From the NCBI GenBank assembly GCA_963725065.1, contig CAVRXD010000016.1:1-64000 (forward strand): a stretch of DNA of 64,000 nucleotides, in the 5' to 3' direction. Shown one piece after another: positions 28,543 to 37,407 of this stretch. Source of the stretch: VAZQ01 sp963725065 (GTDB taxonomy: Bacteria > Pseudomonadota > Alphaproteobacteria > Rhizobiales > Xanthobacteraceae). Under the pieces are notes generated by a model. That model was given only the letters and a program-made list of their open reading frames with translations, did not search any database and had not been told where the DNA came from. How positions within the stretch are numbered: the first letter of the stretch is position 1; each line of letters starts with the position of its first letter. The translations under genes and the position numbers were made by a program.

Positions 28543-29523
28543 ATGAAATACGCGCTTTTTGATTACTATCACGGCCCGAATCATCCGCGTAAGTTTGCCG
28601 AGCATATCGAGCAGTGGGCCTTTGCCGACGGCTTTATGAATTATGCCTTTGTTGCCGAGCACCATTTCGACGGCGATTTCGCGTGTTGCCCGTCGCCCGG
28701 CCCGTTACTTGGTGCCGTTTCTCAAGTAACTTCCCGTATGCGTATTGGCGCCTTGGGCTTTGTCGTTCCGCTTTGGAATCCTGTTCGTCTTTCAGAGGAA
28801 ATCCTTTTCTTGCACGACGCGACAAAAGGGCGTTTAGAATTGGGCTTTGTTTCTGGCATTAACGATCCTGCCTTTGAACACTACGGCGTCGAATGGGACA
28901 CCAAAGGCGAGTTATTCTGGCAATTAGCAGACGCCGTCGTTGAAAAAATTGATGGGAAAGTAAAAACAATTTGGTTTCCGTCGCGGGATAAAAATTCAAT
29001 CGAGCGGGCCGCGAGCGGCTGGTCAACCGCTCAATGGGTGCAACCGAAATTAGACGTAGTAAGAACACTGTTCAATCATCATCGCGGGTATGTAACCCAA
29101 GCAAAAAAACCAGACGCCGATTACGGCATACTCCGCGAAGTCTATGTCGGTGAGACAACCGACGAAGCTAAACGCATCGGGGGCGAAGCATGGCTTAAGT
29201 TCTGGTCGAGAATTCATCGGACCAAGCTAAAGGAAAACATCGGAACTCCGCGGGCTGAACGTTGGCGCGAAATGATGAGCATCGAACAGTCGATTTCCGA
29301 TTGCTCTTTCATTTGCGGTATGCCCGAGGAAGTAAAACGCCAAATTGACTATTTGACTATTCTAACCGGTGCAACTGTGTTTATGGCTGATTTCGCCTTT
29401 GGCGACCTTAGCCAAGAGCAAATCATCCGATCAATGAATCTTTTTAAGGGGGCAATATCGGATCGAGGGCACAGCCCGCTCGCCGATGTAGCTGGGAACT
29501 GGACCAGCCCGCAAGCACGTTGA
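28543..29523 (+). CDS. LLM-class flavin-dependent oxidoreductase, atypically low GC
   Basis: A 326-residue luciferase-like monooxygenase: MKYALFDYYHGPNHPRKF, FVAEHHFDGDF and RMRIGALGFVVPLWNPVRLS are typical of the flavin-binding barrel. Codon use differs sharply from its neighbours, with many AAA, GAA, TTT and ATT codons; the 60 bases from 28921 hold only 23 G or C. This suggests recent transfer. The ATG at 28543 has GGAG about ten bases upstream; an upstream in-frame start at 28492 is less likely. The pairing with the LLM gene at 27400 may reflect a shared substrate. Confidence 0.85.
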   Translation: MKYALFDYYHGPNHPRKFAEHIEQWAFADGFMNYAFVAEHHFDGDFACCPSPGPLLGAVSQVTSRMRIGALGFVVPLWNPVRLSEEILFLHDATKGRLELGFVSGINDPAFEHYGVEWDTKGELFWQLADAVVEKIDGKVKTIWFPSRDKNSIERAASGWSTAQWVQPKLDVVRTLFNHHRGYVTQAKKPDADYGILREVYVGETTDEAKRIGGEAWLKFWSRIHRTKLKENIGTPRAERWREMMSIEQSISDCSFICGMPEEVKRQIDYLTILTGATVFMADFAFGDLSQEQIIRSMNLFKGAISDRGHSPLADVAGNWTSPQAR

Positions 29524-29877
29524 CGACTGGTACGAGACGCAGAGTTGGTAGCGGGCGTTAGGGTGCAACCATCTCACGACGTCGGGGGGTTACGCCGTCT
29601 CTGCAAAGCGGCAATCGGATTTGTGAGGGTGTGCTGGTGCCTTAAGCCGGCCTAGCCGCGTCGTTTGCTGCAGTGCGCTGTTGGGCACTTCCGGACTTGG
29701 TGCGACGTCTGACGTGAGTCCGCAAAGCGCTTCAAAGTGGACGTCGCCGAACCGTTGCTCACCACGCTTGACTTATGAGTAGGCGCAAGAGCAGGCCGTG
29801 CGGGCTCAAGCCCGATTGCGCAGTTTGGCCGGAGCGACCATCATCGCCCGGCACCACTGGTCGCAGGAAACGCTGCC
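29524..29877. other. Intergenic region
   Basis: About 350 bases between the low-GC LLM gene and the substrate-binding protein gene. GC returns to the regional level here. I see no coding frame, RNA or repeat that can be supported. Confidence 0.5.
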
Positions 29878-30891
29878 ATGCCCGCATACGGACTCAACCG
29901 CGTTGTCGCTCTCGCCGCCGTCCTGCTGACGGCCCCGGTCCAAGCTCAGCCCGGCGGCGGCGCGGAGAACGTGGTGCTGGCGGTGCCCAATGTCGCGCTC
30001 ACCTTCGCGCCCGGCTATCTGGCGGAAGATCTGGGCCTGTTCGCCAAGCAGGGGCTGAACCTCAAGAGCGTGGTGATCACCGGCATCGGCTCCGCCAACG
30101 CGGTGATTTCCGGCAGCGCGGACTTTGCGCAGATCTCGGGGGCGACGCTCACGCGCGCCGCCGCGCGCGGCCAACGGCTGCTCGCCGTCGTTGGCACGCT
30201 CAACCGGCCGGTCATCCAGATCGTCCTGCGCAAGGAGATCGCGGCGGCGGCCGGCTTCGATCCCAAGGCGCCGCTCGAGCGGCGCGCGCAGGTCTTGCGC
30301 TCCCGCACCATCGCGGTCAATTCCATCAACTCCGTCATCCACGCCTATGTGCTGCTGCTGGCGCGGCGCGCCGGCTATAGCCCCGACGACATCCGCATCG
30401 CCCCGATGGCGCCGAACAGCGCCATCGCCGCGTTCCAGACGCGCCAGGTCGACGGTTTCGCCATGTCGATGCCGTGGCCCTTGCAGGCCGTGCTGGACGG
30501 CAGCGCCGTCGTGATCGCCAGCGGCGCCGACGGCGACCCGCCCGACATGTATCCGTTCGCCCATAACACCTTCGTCGCCAAACCGGAGACGTGCGAGCGG
30601 CGCAAGTCCGTCTGCGTCAAGCTCGGCAAGGCCATGGTGGAAGCGATCGATGCGCTGCTCGATCGCCCGGCCGAGGTGTTCCCGCTGTTCCAGAAGCGTT
30701 TCGCGGCGATCGACGAGAAGCTGCTCGCCGCCGGCCTTGCGGAAATCCGCAAGGGCACGCCGCGCCCGCCGGCCGTGACCAGGGCCGACCTGGAGAACGC
30801 CGAACTCTACAATATCGGCGCCGGACTGCTGAAGCCGGAGGAGAAGCTCAAGTCGTATGACGGGCTCTACACGGACGAATATGTGAAGTGA
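29878..30891 (+). CDS. NitT/TauT-type ABC transporter substrate-binding protein
   Basis: A 337-residue periplasmic binding protein of the NMT1/SsuA type. It has a signal peptide (MPAYGLNRVVALAAVLLTAPVQAQ), then VVLAVPNVALTFAPGYLAEDL and GLFAKQGLNLKSVVITG, the usual first lobe, and a GSANAVISGSADFAQISG ligand-lobe motif. It converges on a minus-strand cluster with the matching ATPase and two permeases (31966-34357) and is the probable binding protein for that system. The ligand is unknown; sulfonates, pyrimidine precursors or aromatic acids are all used by the family. Confidence 0.85.
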   Translation: MPAYGLNRVVALAAVLLTAPVQAQPGGGAENVVLAVPNVALTFAPGYLAEDLGLFAKQGLNLKSVVITGIGSANAVISGSADFAQISGATLTRAAARGQRLLAVVGTLNRPVIQIVLRKEIAAAAGFDPKAPLERRAQVLRSRTIAVNSINSVIHAYVLLLARRAGYSPDDIRIAPMAPNSAIAAFQTRQVDGFAMSMPWPLQAVLDGSAVVIASGADGDPPDMYPFAHNTFVAKPETCERRKSVCVKLGKAMVEAIDALLDRPAEVFPLFQKRFAAIDEKLLAAGLAEIRKGTPRPPAVTRADLENAELYNIGAGLLKPEEKLKSYDGLYTDEYVK

Positions 30892-30916
30892 GCCGAACCG
30901 GCGCGTAGCAGCGGGG

Positions 30917-31110
30917 CCTCATGCTTCGAGACGCGTTGCTGCGCAACGCTCCTCAGCATGAGGGAGGATAAATATGCGACGTGAGGCGGATTCCGTGAAT
31001 GTCATGCCCGCGAAAGCGGGCATCCAGTAACCGCAGATCCTAGGGCGAGTCCGCGCGTCATACGATGTCCGTACTGGATCGTCCGCTTTCGCTTTCGCGG
31101 ACGATGACAG
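30917..31110. repeat. REP-like palindromic repeat cluster
   Basis: Three elements fill the gap between two convergent genes. At 30917-30963 is an imperfect palindrome, CCTCATGCT...AGCATGAGG, with an inner GCGTTGC-TGC-GCAACGC. At 31001-31030 is GTCATGCCCGCG-AAA-GCGGGCATCCAGTAA. At 31072-31110 is the inverted partner TACTGGATCGTCCGC...GCGGACGATGAC. The second and third form a composite inverted pair like those at 49263-49373 and 57513-57609. Confidence 0.8.
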
Positions 31111-31119
31111 CCAAGAGAG

Positions 31120-31965
31120 TCACGTCTCGTCCACGACGCGGTTGCGCAAGGTGCCGATGCCTGAGATCTCGACCTCGAGCACGTCGCCGGGCTTCATCCA
31201 CAGCGGCGGCGTGCGGCGATGGCCGACGCCGTCGGGCGTGCCGGTCGCGATCACGTCGCCCGGCACCAGCGGAGTGAAGTCCGAGCAGAAGGCGATGATC
31301 TGCGGCACGGAGTAGATCAGGAGATCGGTGCCGGACTTCTGCACCTCCGCGCCGTTGAGGCGCGTGGTGAGCGTCAGGCGTGTCGGGTCCCGGATTTCGT
31401 CTGAAGTCACGATCCAGGGCCCGAGCGGGCCGGTGCCGGGGAAATTCTTCCCCGAGGTCACGGAGAATTTCTGGTAGTCGCGCACGCTGCCGTCGACGAA
31501 GCAGGTGTAACCGGCAACGTGATCGAGCGCGCGCGCGACCGGGATGTGGCGCCCGCCGCGGCCGATCACGATGGCAAGTTCGCCCTCGAAGTCGAAATGC
31601 TCCGACACCGAGGGACGGATCATCTCGCCGTCCTGCCCGGTCAGCGTATTGGCGAGGCGGATGAACATGCTCGGCTGCTTGGGCAGTTCGCGGCCGGTCT
31701 CGGCGGCATGGGAACGGTAGTTGATGCCGGCGCAGAGAATCTTTTCCGGGTTCGGAATCGCCGGAAGAAACTGGACCTGCGCGAGCGTGTGATCGGGCTT
31801 GGCCCCATCGGCAGCCTTTGCGATCTCGGCCAATCCATCGGCCGCGAGCACGTCACGCAAGGTCGCATAACGGCCGCCGAGCCGCTCATTCAGGGTGACC
31901 ACGCCATCGCCGGACACCACGCCAAAGCAAGCCTTGCCGTTGGCCAGGTAGCTCGCAAGCTTCAT
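31120..31965 (-). CDS. Fumarylacetoacetate hydrolase family protein
   Basis: A 281-residue FAH-superfamily enzyme that hydrolyses or decarboxylates carbonyl-containing acids in aromatic catabolism. The metal-binding motif FDFEGELAIVIG and the loop KILCAGINYRSHAAE are present, and the fold ends with PGDVIATGTPDGVG, all standard. Its ATG (31965) directly abuts the permease stop codon, so it is the last gene of the ABC operon and probably acts on the imported compound. The exact substrate cannot be read from sequence. Confidence 0.9.
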   Translation of the reverse strand: MKLASYLANGKACFGVVSGDGVVTLNERLGGRYATLRDVLAADGLAEIAKAADGAKPDHTLAQVQFLPAIPNPEKILCAGINYRSHAAETGRELPKQPSMFIRLANTLTGQDGEMIRPSVSEHFDFEGELAIVIGRGGRHIPVARALDHVAGYTCFVDGSVRDYQKFSVTSGKNFPGTGPLGPWIVTSDEIRDPTRLTLTTRLNGAEVQKSGTDLLIYSVPQIIAFCSDFTPLVPGDVIATGTPDGVGHRRTPPLWMKPGDVLEVEISGIGTLRNRVVDET

Positions 31966-32784
31966 TCACAACTCCATTTCGCGTTCGACCGGCCGCCAAG
32001 CCAGCGCGCGGCGTTCGATGACATTGACCACGGCATTGATCGCCAGAACCAGCACCATCGCAATCACGATGCCGGCAAAAACGCCAACCGTGTCCGCGAC
32101 TTGTCGGGAATGCTCGATGTAGTGACCAACCCCCTCGGTCGCGACCAGGAATTCGCCGACAATGGTGGCACTGACCGCGCGCGGCAACGCCACTTTCAGG
32201 CCTGTGAAGAAGAACGGCAATAGCGATTTCCAGATGATCTCGCGCGCGATCGCGGTCTCGCCGGCGCCGGCAACGCGCGCCATGGCGATCAGGCGCTGAT
32301 CGACGGCGCGGATGCCCGCGGAGGTGGTGATGAAGATGATGTAGAACACCATCAGCGTCACCACCACCAGCTTGGGCAGGTCGCCGATGCCGAACCAGAG
32401 AATGAGCCACGGCGCCAGCGCGTATTTGGGAATGCCCATCGAGGCCATGATGTAGGGCTCGACTGCCGCGCTCACCCGCGGCGAGCGGCGCAGCAGGAAC
32501 GGCAGCAGCACGCCGGCGACACAGGCGATGGCGAAGCCCAGCGCGGAGACGCGCAAGGTGGATGCGACATCCGCGGCGAGTTGCCCGCTCCGGGCGAGGG
32601 TGACGATGCGCGCGGCGACATCGAGCGGCGCCGCGAAGAACACCGAACCGAGCGTGCGCGCGCCTAGCTCCCATCCCAGCACCAGCAGCACGGCGAGCAG
32701 GAGCCGCCCTGCGACCACCACCCTTTTGCGCGCCGCGGCCGGCGCATCGGACACCATCGCGGCGGTCAATCCGGCGTCGGTCAT
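31966..32784 (-). CDS. NitT/TauT-type ABC transporter permease
   Basis: A 272-residue inner-membrane permease with about six helices and the EAA loop (AMARVAGAGETAIAREIIWK, just before SLLPFFFTGLKVALPRA). ATG 32784 overlaps the ATPase stop codon by four bases (ATGA), so the genes are translationally coupled. The first half MTDAGLTAAMVSDAPAAARK is a cytoplasmic leader. It pairs with the second permease at 33581-34357. Confidence 0.88.
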   Translation of the reverse strand: MTDAGLTAAMVSDAPAAARKRVVVAGRLLLAVLLVLGWELGARTLGSVFFAAPLDVAARIVTLARSGQLAADVASTLRVSALGFAIACVAGVLLPFLLRRSPRVSAAVEPYIMASMGIPKYALAPWLILWFGIGDLPKLVVVTLMVFYIIFITTSAGIRAVDQRLIAMARVAGAGETAIAREIIWKSLLPFFFTGLKVALPRAVSATIVGEFLVATEGVGHYIEHSRQVADTVGVFAGIVIAMVLVLAINAVVNVIERRALAWRPVEREMEL

Positions 32785-33578
32785 TGGATGTCCGACCGGA
32801 TTCGTTGGTAGACCGCGGCGAAGCCTTCCAGCGCGAAAATGTCCTGCACGTTGCGCGGGCGCGGAATCGGGATCGCGTGCTCGGCGGCGATCCGCGTCGG
32901 CTGCCGGCTGAGCACCAGCGCGCGGTCGCCGAGCGCGATCGCCTCGGTGATGTCGTGGGTGACGAAGATGATGGTCTTGCGCCCGAGGCCCCACAGCGTG
33001 AGCAGGTCGGCCTGCAGCTGGGTGCGGGTCTGCGCATCCACGGCGGCGAACGGCTCGTCCATCAGGATGACGGGCGGATCGTAGGCGAGGGTGCGGATGA
33101 GCGCCGCGCGCTTGCGCATGCCGCCGGACAATTCGTGCGGATAATAGCGCTCGAAGCCCGCGAGCCCGACGGCGCGCACGAGCACGTCGGCCTGCGCGCG
33201 GGTTGCCTCGTTCAGGCGCCCCTGCACCTCGATCGGAAACAGCACGTTGTCGATGGTCGTGCGCCACGGCAGCAGGTTGTCGTCCTGGGTGACATAGCCG
33301 ATGCGCCGGTTGAAGCCCGGCCGCAACGTCCGCGCATCGTGCGAATTCACGGTCTCGCCGTTGAACACGATCTCGCCGGCGCTGGCCGTGTCGATCTGCG
33401 CGATCATGTTGAGCAGGGTCGACTTGCCGGCGCCCGAGGGGCCGATGATGGTCAGGAACTCGCCCGCGCCGACCGAGAAGGACAGATCTTGGATCACCCA
33501 GGGCGATGGCTCGCGGCCGTGGCGGGCGGGAAAACGCTTGCCCAGGCTCCTGATCTCGAGCAGCGGTGTGTCGCGCAT
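32781..33578 (-). CDS. NitT/TauT-type ABC transporter ATP-binding protein
   Basis: A 265-residue ATPase of the SsuB/TauB type. Walker A GPSGAGKST is near residue 47, followed by the Q-loop region GYVTQDDNLLPWRT, signature LSGGMRKRAALIR, Walker B VILMDEPFAAVD and H-loop IFVTHD. It energises uptake through the permeases on either side. ATG 33578 is two bases downstream of the first permease's stop codon. Confidence 0.92.
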   Translation of the reverse strand: MRDTPLLEIRSLGKRFPARHGREPSPWVIQDLSFSVGAGEFLTIIGPSGAGKSTLLNMIAQIDTASAGEIVFNGETVNSHDARTLRPGFNRRIGYVTQDDNLLPWRTTIDNVLFPIEVQGRLNEATRAQADVLVRAVGLAGFERYYPHELSGGMRKRAALIRTLAYDPPVILMDEPFAAVDAQTRTQLQADLLTLWGLGRKTIIFVTHDITEAIALGDRALVLSRQPTRIAAEHAIPIPRPRNVQDIFALEGFAAVYQRIRSDIQ

Positions 33579-33580
33579 GC

Positions 33581-34357
33581 TCAGGTCCCGGTGTCGAGCA
33601 CGGCCGACGGCGGCGGCCGCCAGCGCAGCAGCGCCCGCTCGGCGGCGTTGAGCAGCCAGTTGGCGCCATGGACGATGAGGGTAGCGGCGAGGATCGCGGC
33701 GAACACCGAGGTGGTGTCGAAGTTCATCGCGCCGGTCTGCACCAGATAGCCGAGCCCGCGATTGGACGAGATCAGCTCGGCAATGACCGCGCCGCCGATG
33801 GCGTAGGGTACCGCGATGCGAAACCCGGCGAGAATATGCGGGACGGCGGCGGGCAAGACGATGTGGCGCGCGACATGGCGCTCGCCCGCGCCGGCGATCT
33901 GCGCCATCTGCACCAGCCGCGGATCGAGCGCGCGCACGCCCGCCAGGGTGTTGAAATAGACGATGAAGAACACGACGCTCGCGACCAGCGCGATCTTGGA
34001 TTCGATGCCGATGCCGAACCAGAGAATGAACAGCGGCGCGAAGGCGAGCTTGGGGGCGCCGTAGCCGCCGACCATGAAGGGATCGAGAATGGCGACGATC
34101 ACCGGGTGGCGCCGCAGCAGGAACGGCAGCAGCACCGCCGGCGCCCCGCCGATAACCGTGCCGATCAGCGCCTCCTCGACGGTGTAGCCGCCCTGCACGA
34201 TCAGTTCGCCGTTGAGGATCTGCGCGGTGAAGCGCGCGGCCACCGCGAAGGGCGAGCTCAGCCAGTAGGGGCCGACGAGAACGCTACCGACCTGCCACGC
34301 CGCCAGGATGACGGCGAGTACGATCAGCCGGTCGGTGTAGGTGCGCCATCGCATCAT
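33581..34357 (-). CDS. NitT/TauT-type ABC transporter permease
   Basis: A 258-residue inner-membrane permease, with the EAA-loop region QMAQIAGAGERHVARHIVLP and about six helices. It is the first gene of the minus-strand operon permease-ATPase-permease-FAH hydrolase. Its start is uncertain: the adjacent ATG codons at 34357 and 34354 give MMRWRTYTDRLIVLAV, while a TTG at 34405 would add 16 residues; no clear ribosome site decides. Confidence 0.85.
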   Translation of the reverse strand: MMRWRTYTDRLIVLAVILAAWQVGSVLVGPYWLSSPFAVAARFTAQILNGELIVQGGYTVEEALIGTVIGGAPAVLLPFLLRRHPVIVAILDPFMVGGYGAPKLAFAPLFILWFGIGIESKIALVASVVFFIVYFNTLAGVRALDPRLVQMAQIAGAGERHVARHIVLPAAVPHILAGFRIAVPYAIGGAVIAELISSNRGLGYLVQTGAMNFDTTSVFAAILAATLIVHGANWLLNAAERALLRWRPPPSAVLDTGT

Positions 34358-34655
34358 GGTGGCACTGTCGAGGCCGTGAACGGTTTTTCGAATCTGCTGC
34401 GACAATCTTCGCGTACAATCAGGTCACTGGTCCGTCATAGAGTACTATGGAGGGCTCGACAGGCGCGATAGTCACTATTGGTAACGATGGCTCAATTCAC
34501 GCTCAGGCGGCACTTGAGCGTCGGCTTAATCTAGAGTGCGACTAACAGTCGGTTTTTCGCAATGATATTCCGAGGGACGCCGGTATAATCACGCGACGCA
34601 TTTTGCTCACATGCGGCATCTTCGTGCCAGCGTTTGCGGGAGCTCGTGGCCAAGG

Positions 34656-36188
34656 ATGATTGCTCGATTCGCGGCGGTCATCCTCGCATGCCTCGCATCG
34701 GCCGGCATCGCGGCCGCGCAAACCGCCGTGTCTCCAAAGCCGGACTTGAGCGCGCGAAACCCGCACGCAGATCCGCTGCGCGGCGGCTGGTATCCCTGGG
34801 ATCCTTATCAGTACCGGGATTACAGGCGTGGGGTTCCGGTCCTGACCGGCTTCGACGTGGAAATCGAGCGCGCATTGGAGCGCATCCTGGGCGTGGAAAT
34901 CCTCCTGCCGGAAACCGCTTGGAACGCGCATCTGGAGGCGCTTGCTGCCGGGACTGCGGATATCGCGGCCGGCGCGACCAGGAGCGAGGCGCGCAGCGCA
35001 TTTGCGTACTTCTCGAAGCCGTATCGCAGCGAGACCGACGTCCTGATTCTCCCCAAGGGCGCGGCCAGACGATACGCGTTCTCGACGATAGACGAGATAC
35101 TCGAGAGTTTCGCGAAACAAAAGTTCCGGCTCGGAGTCGTCGCCGGCTTCGTCTATGCCGACAGCCGCGTCAATGCGTTCATTGCGGATCCCACCAACGA
35201 GGACTTCATCGTACCCACAGGAAGTGATGCTCAGAATCTGCAGAACCTCCTCGCGGGCATCACTGACGGCTTCCTTGCCGACCGTATCGCCGCGGCGACC
35301 ACGGCTTGGCGCCTCCATCAGGGCGCACGCATCGAGGAGCATGGGCTACGCTTCTCCACCGATATTCATTTCATGCTGAGCCGCGCAACCCAGACACCGC
35401 AGATGCTGGCGCGTCTCGACGCAGCCATCGACGAGCTGCAGCGCAGCGGCGAATTTCGCCGCATCGCCGCTTTGTACGCTCTGCCGGTGCTGATCAACCA
35501 GACCCTCGACAGCGACTGGTTTCGCGCGCTTCTCTTCATCGGCACCATCGCGTTCGCTTTCTCCGGCGTCGTACTCGCCTATGCGGGACAATACTCATTG
35601 TTCGGAGCCCTGATCCTCGCCACCCTTCCCGCGCTGGGTGGTGGCGTCGTGCGCGATCTGCTGTTGCAGCGAGACCCGCTGGGAATCGTGCGCAATCCCG
35701 AGGCACTGCTGATCGTGTTCGCCACCGTGCTAGCCGGGATGGTGGTCATCAAGACGGTGTCGCACATTCGCGCCCCTCTGCTGGCCAAATACCTGCAATC
35801 GCATGCTCGCCTTGGCTCCCGGTCGATCGAGGCATTCGATGCCGTCGCGCTTGCCGCCTTCACCGTCGTCGGAGTCGTGGTCGTGCTGGACACGTCGGCG
35901 AGGCCCCTCTGGCTGTGGGGTCCGATCGCTGCCGTCCTCACCGCTTCGTTCGGCGGCCTGATGCGGGACATGCTCCGCCACGACCGCGTGGTCGCCAACC
36001 TGCGTGGCGAACTCTATCCCGAGATCGCCGCCGTCTGGGGGCTGGCCTTTGCCATTTTCCTGGAATGGGAGGGAGCACGATTGCAGCCGGAAGAGATCAG
36101 ACTGGGCGTGATCGTAACGATTCTGGGCGTATTCCTGACGAGGATCGTTGCGATCGTCCGCGGCGCGAAAGGATGGTCGTACGTCTGA
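34656..36188 (+). CDS. Fusion of periplasmic substrate-binding domain and TRIC-family channel
   Basis: A 510-residue protein with two unrelated parts. A signal peptide (MIARFAAVILACLASAGIAAA) leads into a domain of the SBP_bac_3 type (about residues 25-280: TGFDVEIERALERILGVEIL, ATRSEARSAFAYFSKPYR). From about residue 288 to the end is a TRIC/UPF0126 membrane domain. This has about seven helices and the duplicated family motif seen as GGGVVRDLLL and GGLMRDMLRHD. TRIC-type proteins conduct K+, and some bacterial members have been linked to glycine transport. The layout suggests a channel gated by a small periplasmic ligand, as in glutamate-receptor channels. An earlier in-frame ATG at 34611 is possible. 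It is divergent from the ABC operon. Confidence 0.8.
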   Translation: MIARFAAVILACLASAGIAAAQTAVSPKPDLSARNPHADPLRGGWYPWDPYQYRDYRRGVPVLTGFDVEIERALERILGVEILLPETAWNAHLEALAAGTADIAAGATRSEARSAFAYFSKPYRSETDVLILPKGAARRYAFSTIDEILESFAKQKFRLGVVAGFVYADSRVNAFIADPTNEDFIVPTGSDAQNLQNLLAGITDGFLADRIAAATTAWRLHQGARIEEHGLRFSTDIHFMLSRATQTPQMLARLDAAIDELQRSGEFRRIAALYALPVLINQTLDSDWFRALLFIGTIAFAFSGVVLAYAGQYSLFGALILATLPALGGGVVRDLLLQRDPLGIVRNPEALLIVFATVLAGMVVIKTVSHIRAPLLAKYLQSHARLGSRSIEAFDAVALAAFTVVGVVVVLDTSARPLWLWGPIAAVLTASFGGLMRDMLRHDRVVANLRGELYPEIAAVWGLAFAIFLEWEGARLQPEEIRLGVIVTILGVFLTRIVAIVRGAKGWSYV

Positions 36189-36393
36189 ACGTGTCGCCAG
36201 TGCTCATGACAAAGGGAAGGATCCCGCGTCGGCAATCAATAACGAGTTGTCCCGGTTTCTCCGACGCGGTTTCTGCCGTGCGCGACGGATGACAGAGGTT
36301 TGCCAATACGGCGTCTTCCAGTGCCAACGGCGCGCGAGCAGTGCTGGAACACGCAGTTCCAGCATTCGAATGCCCGCCCGGGGAAATGACACA

Positions 36394-36615
36394 TCAGTTG
36401 AAGCTGTTGATCCAGGATCGGACTTCGTCCGGCGTGGTTCGATGGACAAGGGCCTCGACGAGAAGCTCCCTCAACACTGTCGCATCGTACAGGGGGTCTT
36501 CCGACTTCCTGAGGTCGCTGATCATCGAAGCGATTGCCCCGGTCACATCGCCGGCGTCCAGTCTCGCGATTGCCCCCTGCTTACACCGGGCAAGGTGCTC
36601 TTCGCGCGTGACCAT
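36394..36615 (-). CDS. Small conserved-looking cytoplasmic protein
   Basis: A 73-residue acidic, helical protein (MVTREEHLARCKQGAIARLD...) with no signal peptide. The ATG at 36615 is preceded by GGAGG, and amino-acid composition is that of a real protein rather than a shadow frame. Function unknown. Confidence 0.55.
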   Translation of the reverse strand: MVTREEHLARCKQGAIARLDAGDVTGAIASMISDLRKSEDPLYDATVLRELLVEALVHRTTPDEVRSWINSFN

Positions 36616-37043
36616 GCGTGCGTCCCTCCGCCCTAAATCTCCTTTTTCTTAAAACGAGTATTATGATAATAATACAACTTAAAGGGGTATATGTCGAGCA
36701 ACTTTGGTCTAGCGCCGGGGAAAATTTGCAGCCCTCGAGCTGGCCGCAACCGGAACGAGCCGGGGGTCAGGATCCAAAAAAGCTCTGTGGGCCTGCATTC
36801 TTTGCGTGTTGATGGAATGCGCAAGCGCCCGTCCGCGGAGGCCGGCTTTATTGAACGATGCCTGCTCTCCGCGGCGTTCTCGGTATCGACATAGGTCGTC
36901 GATCGGTCACGGGCGGCGCGGCAACTCCGCAGCGCTCTCTATATGCTGTTCCCCAGCCAAAAACCGGGACGCATGTCCGAGGGCCCTGACCCGACGCCAT
37001 CAGGATAGCGATGGCTCGCCGGATCATCCGAACCCTTGCAACG
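36616..37043. other. Intergenic region with AT-rich stretch
   Basis: About 430 bases without a supportable gene. The stretch 36640-36700 is markedly AT-rich for this genome and may be a promoter region for the gene at 36394-36615. No repeat or mobile-element end is evident. Confidence 0.5.
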
Positions 37044-37208
37044 CTATCGAGGCGATATTTTCGATCGAGGTTGGCACTCCTTCGCGGCTTCATCCGCCTT
37101 TTTCTGCCGTTCCGCAGCTATGGCCAGGATCAACCGACGCAAAAGCGACCATTTGTCTTCGTCTTCGTCAGCAACAAGTGGCGGCGTCAAAGGCGATGGA
37201 ATCGTCAT
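37044..37208 (-). CDS. Possible small charged protein
   Basis: A 54-residue frame starting MTIPSPLTPPLVADEDEDKW then a charged helix LLRRLILAIAAERQKKADEA. The ATG at 37208 has a GGAG about eight bases upstream. A longer start at 37304 is also possible. Composition looks protein-like, but there is no homology evidence. Confidence 0.35.
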   Translation of the reverse strand: MTIPSPLTPPLVADEDEDKWSLLRRLILAIAAERQKKADEAAKECQPRSKISPR

Positions 37209-37407
37209 GACCGTCTCTCCACCCGGCGGGGTTATTGATGTGCCTCCTCCTACCGCAGAGTCATAACCACCCTGTATGACGCACTTCACGGTGTGCGGTG
37301 ACATTCTCCCGGGCGCCCGCCGCCGCTGACCAGCTCCTCCGATGCCGAGCGTGCGCGGGTCACTTGCGCGATGACTGCCACCCGCCGAAAATCTGGCTGG
37401 TGTCATC

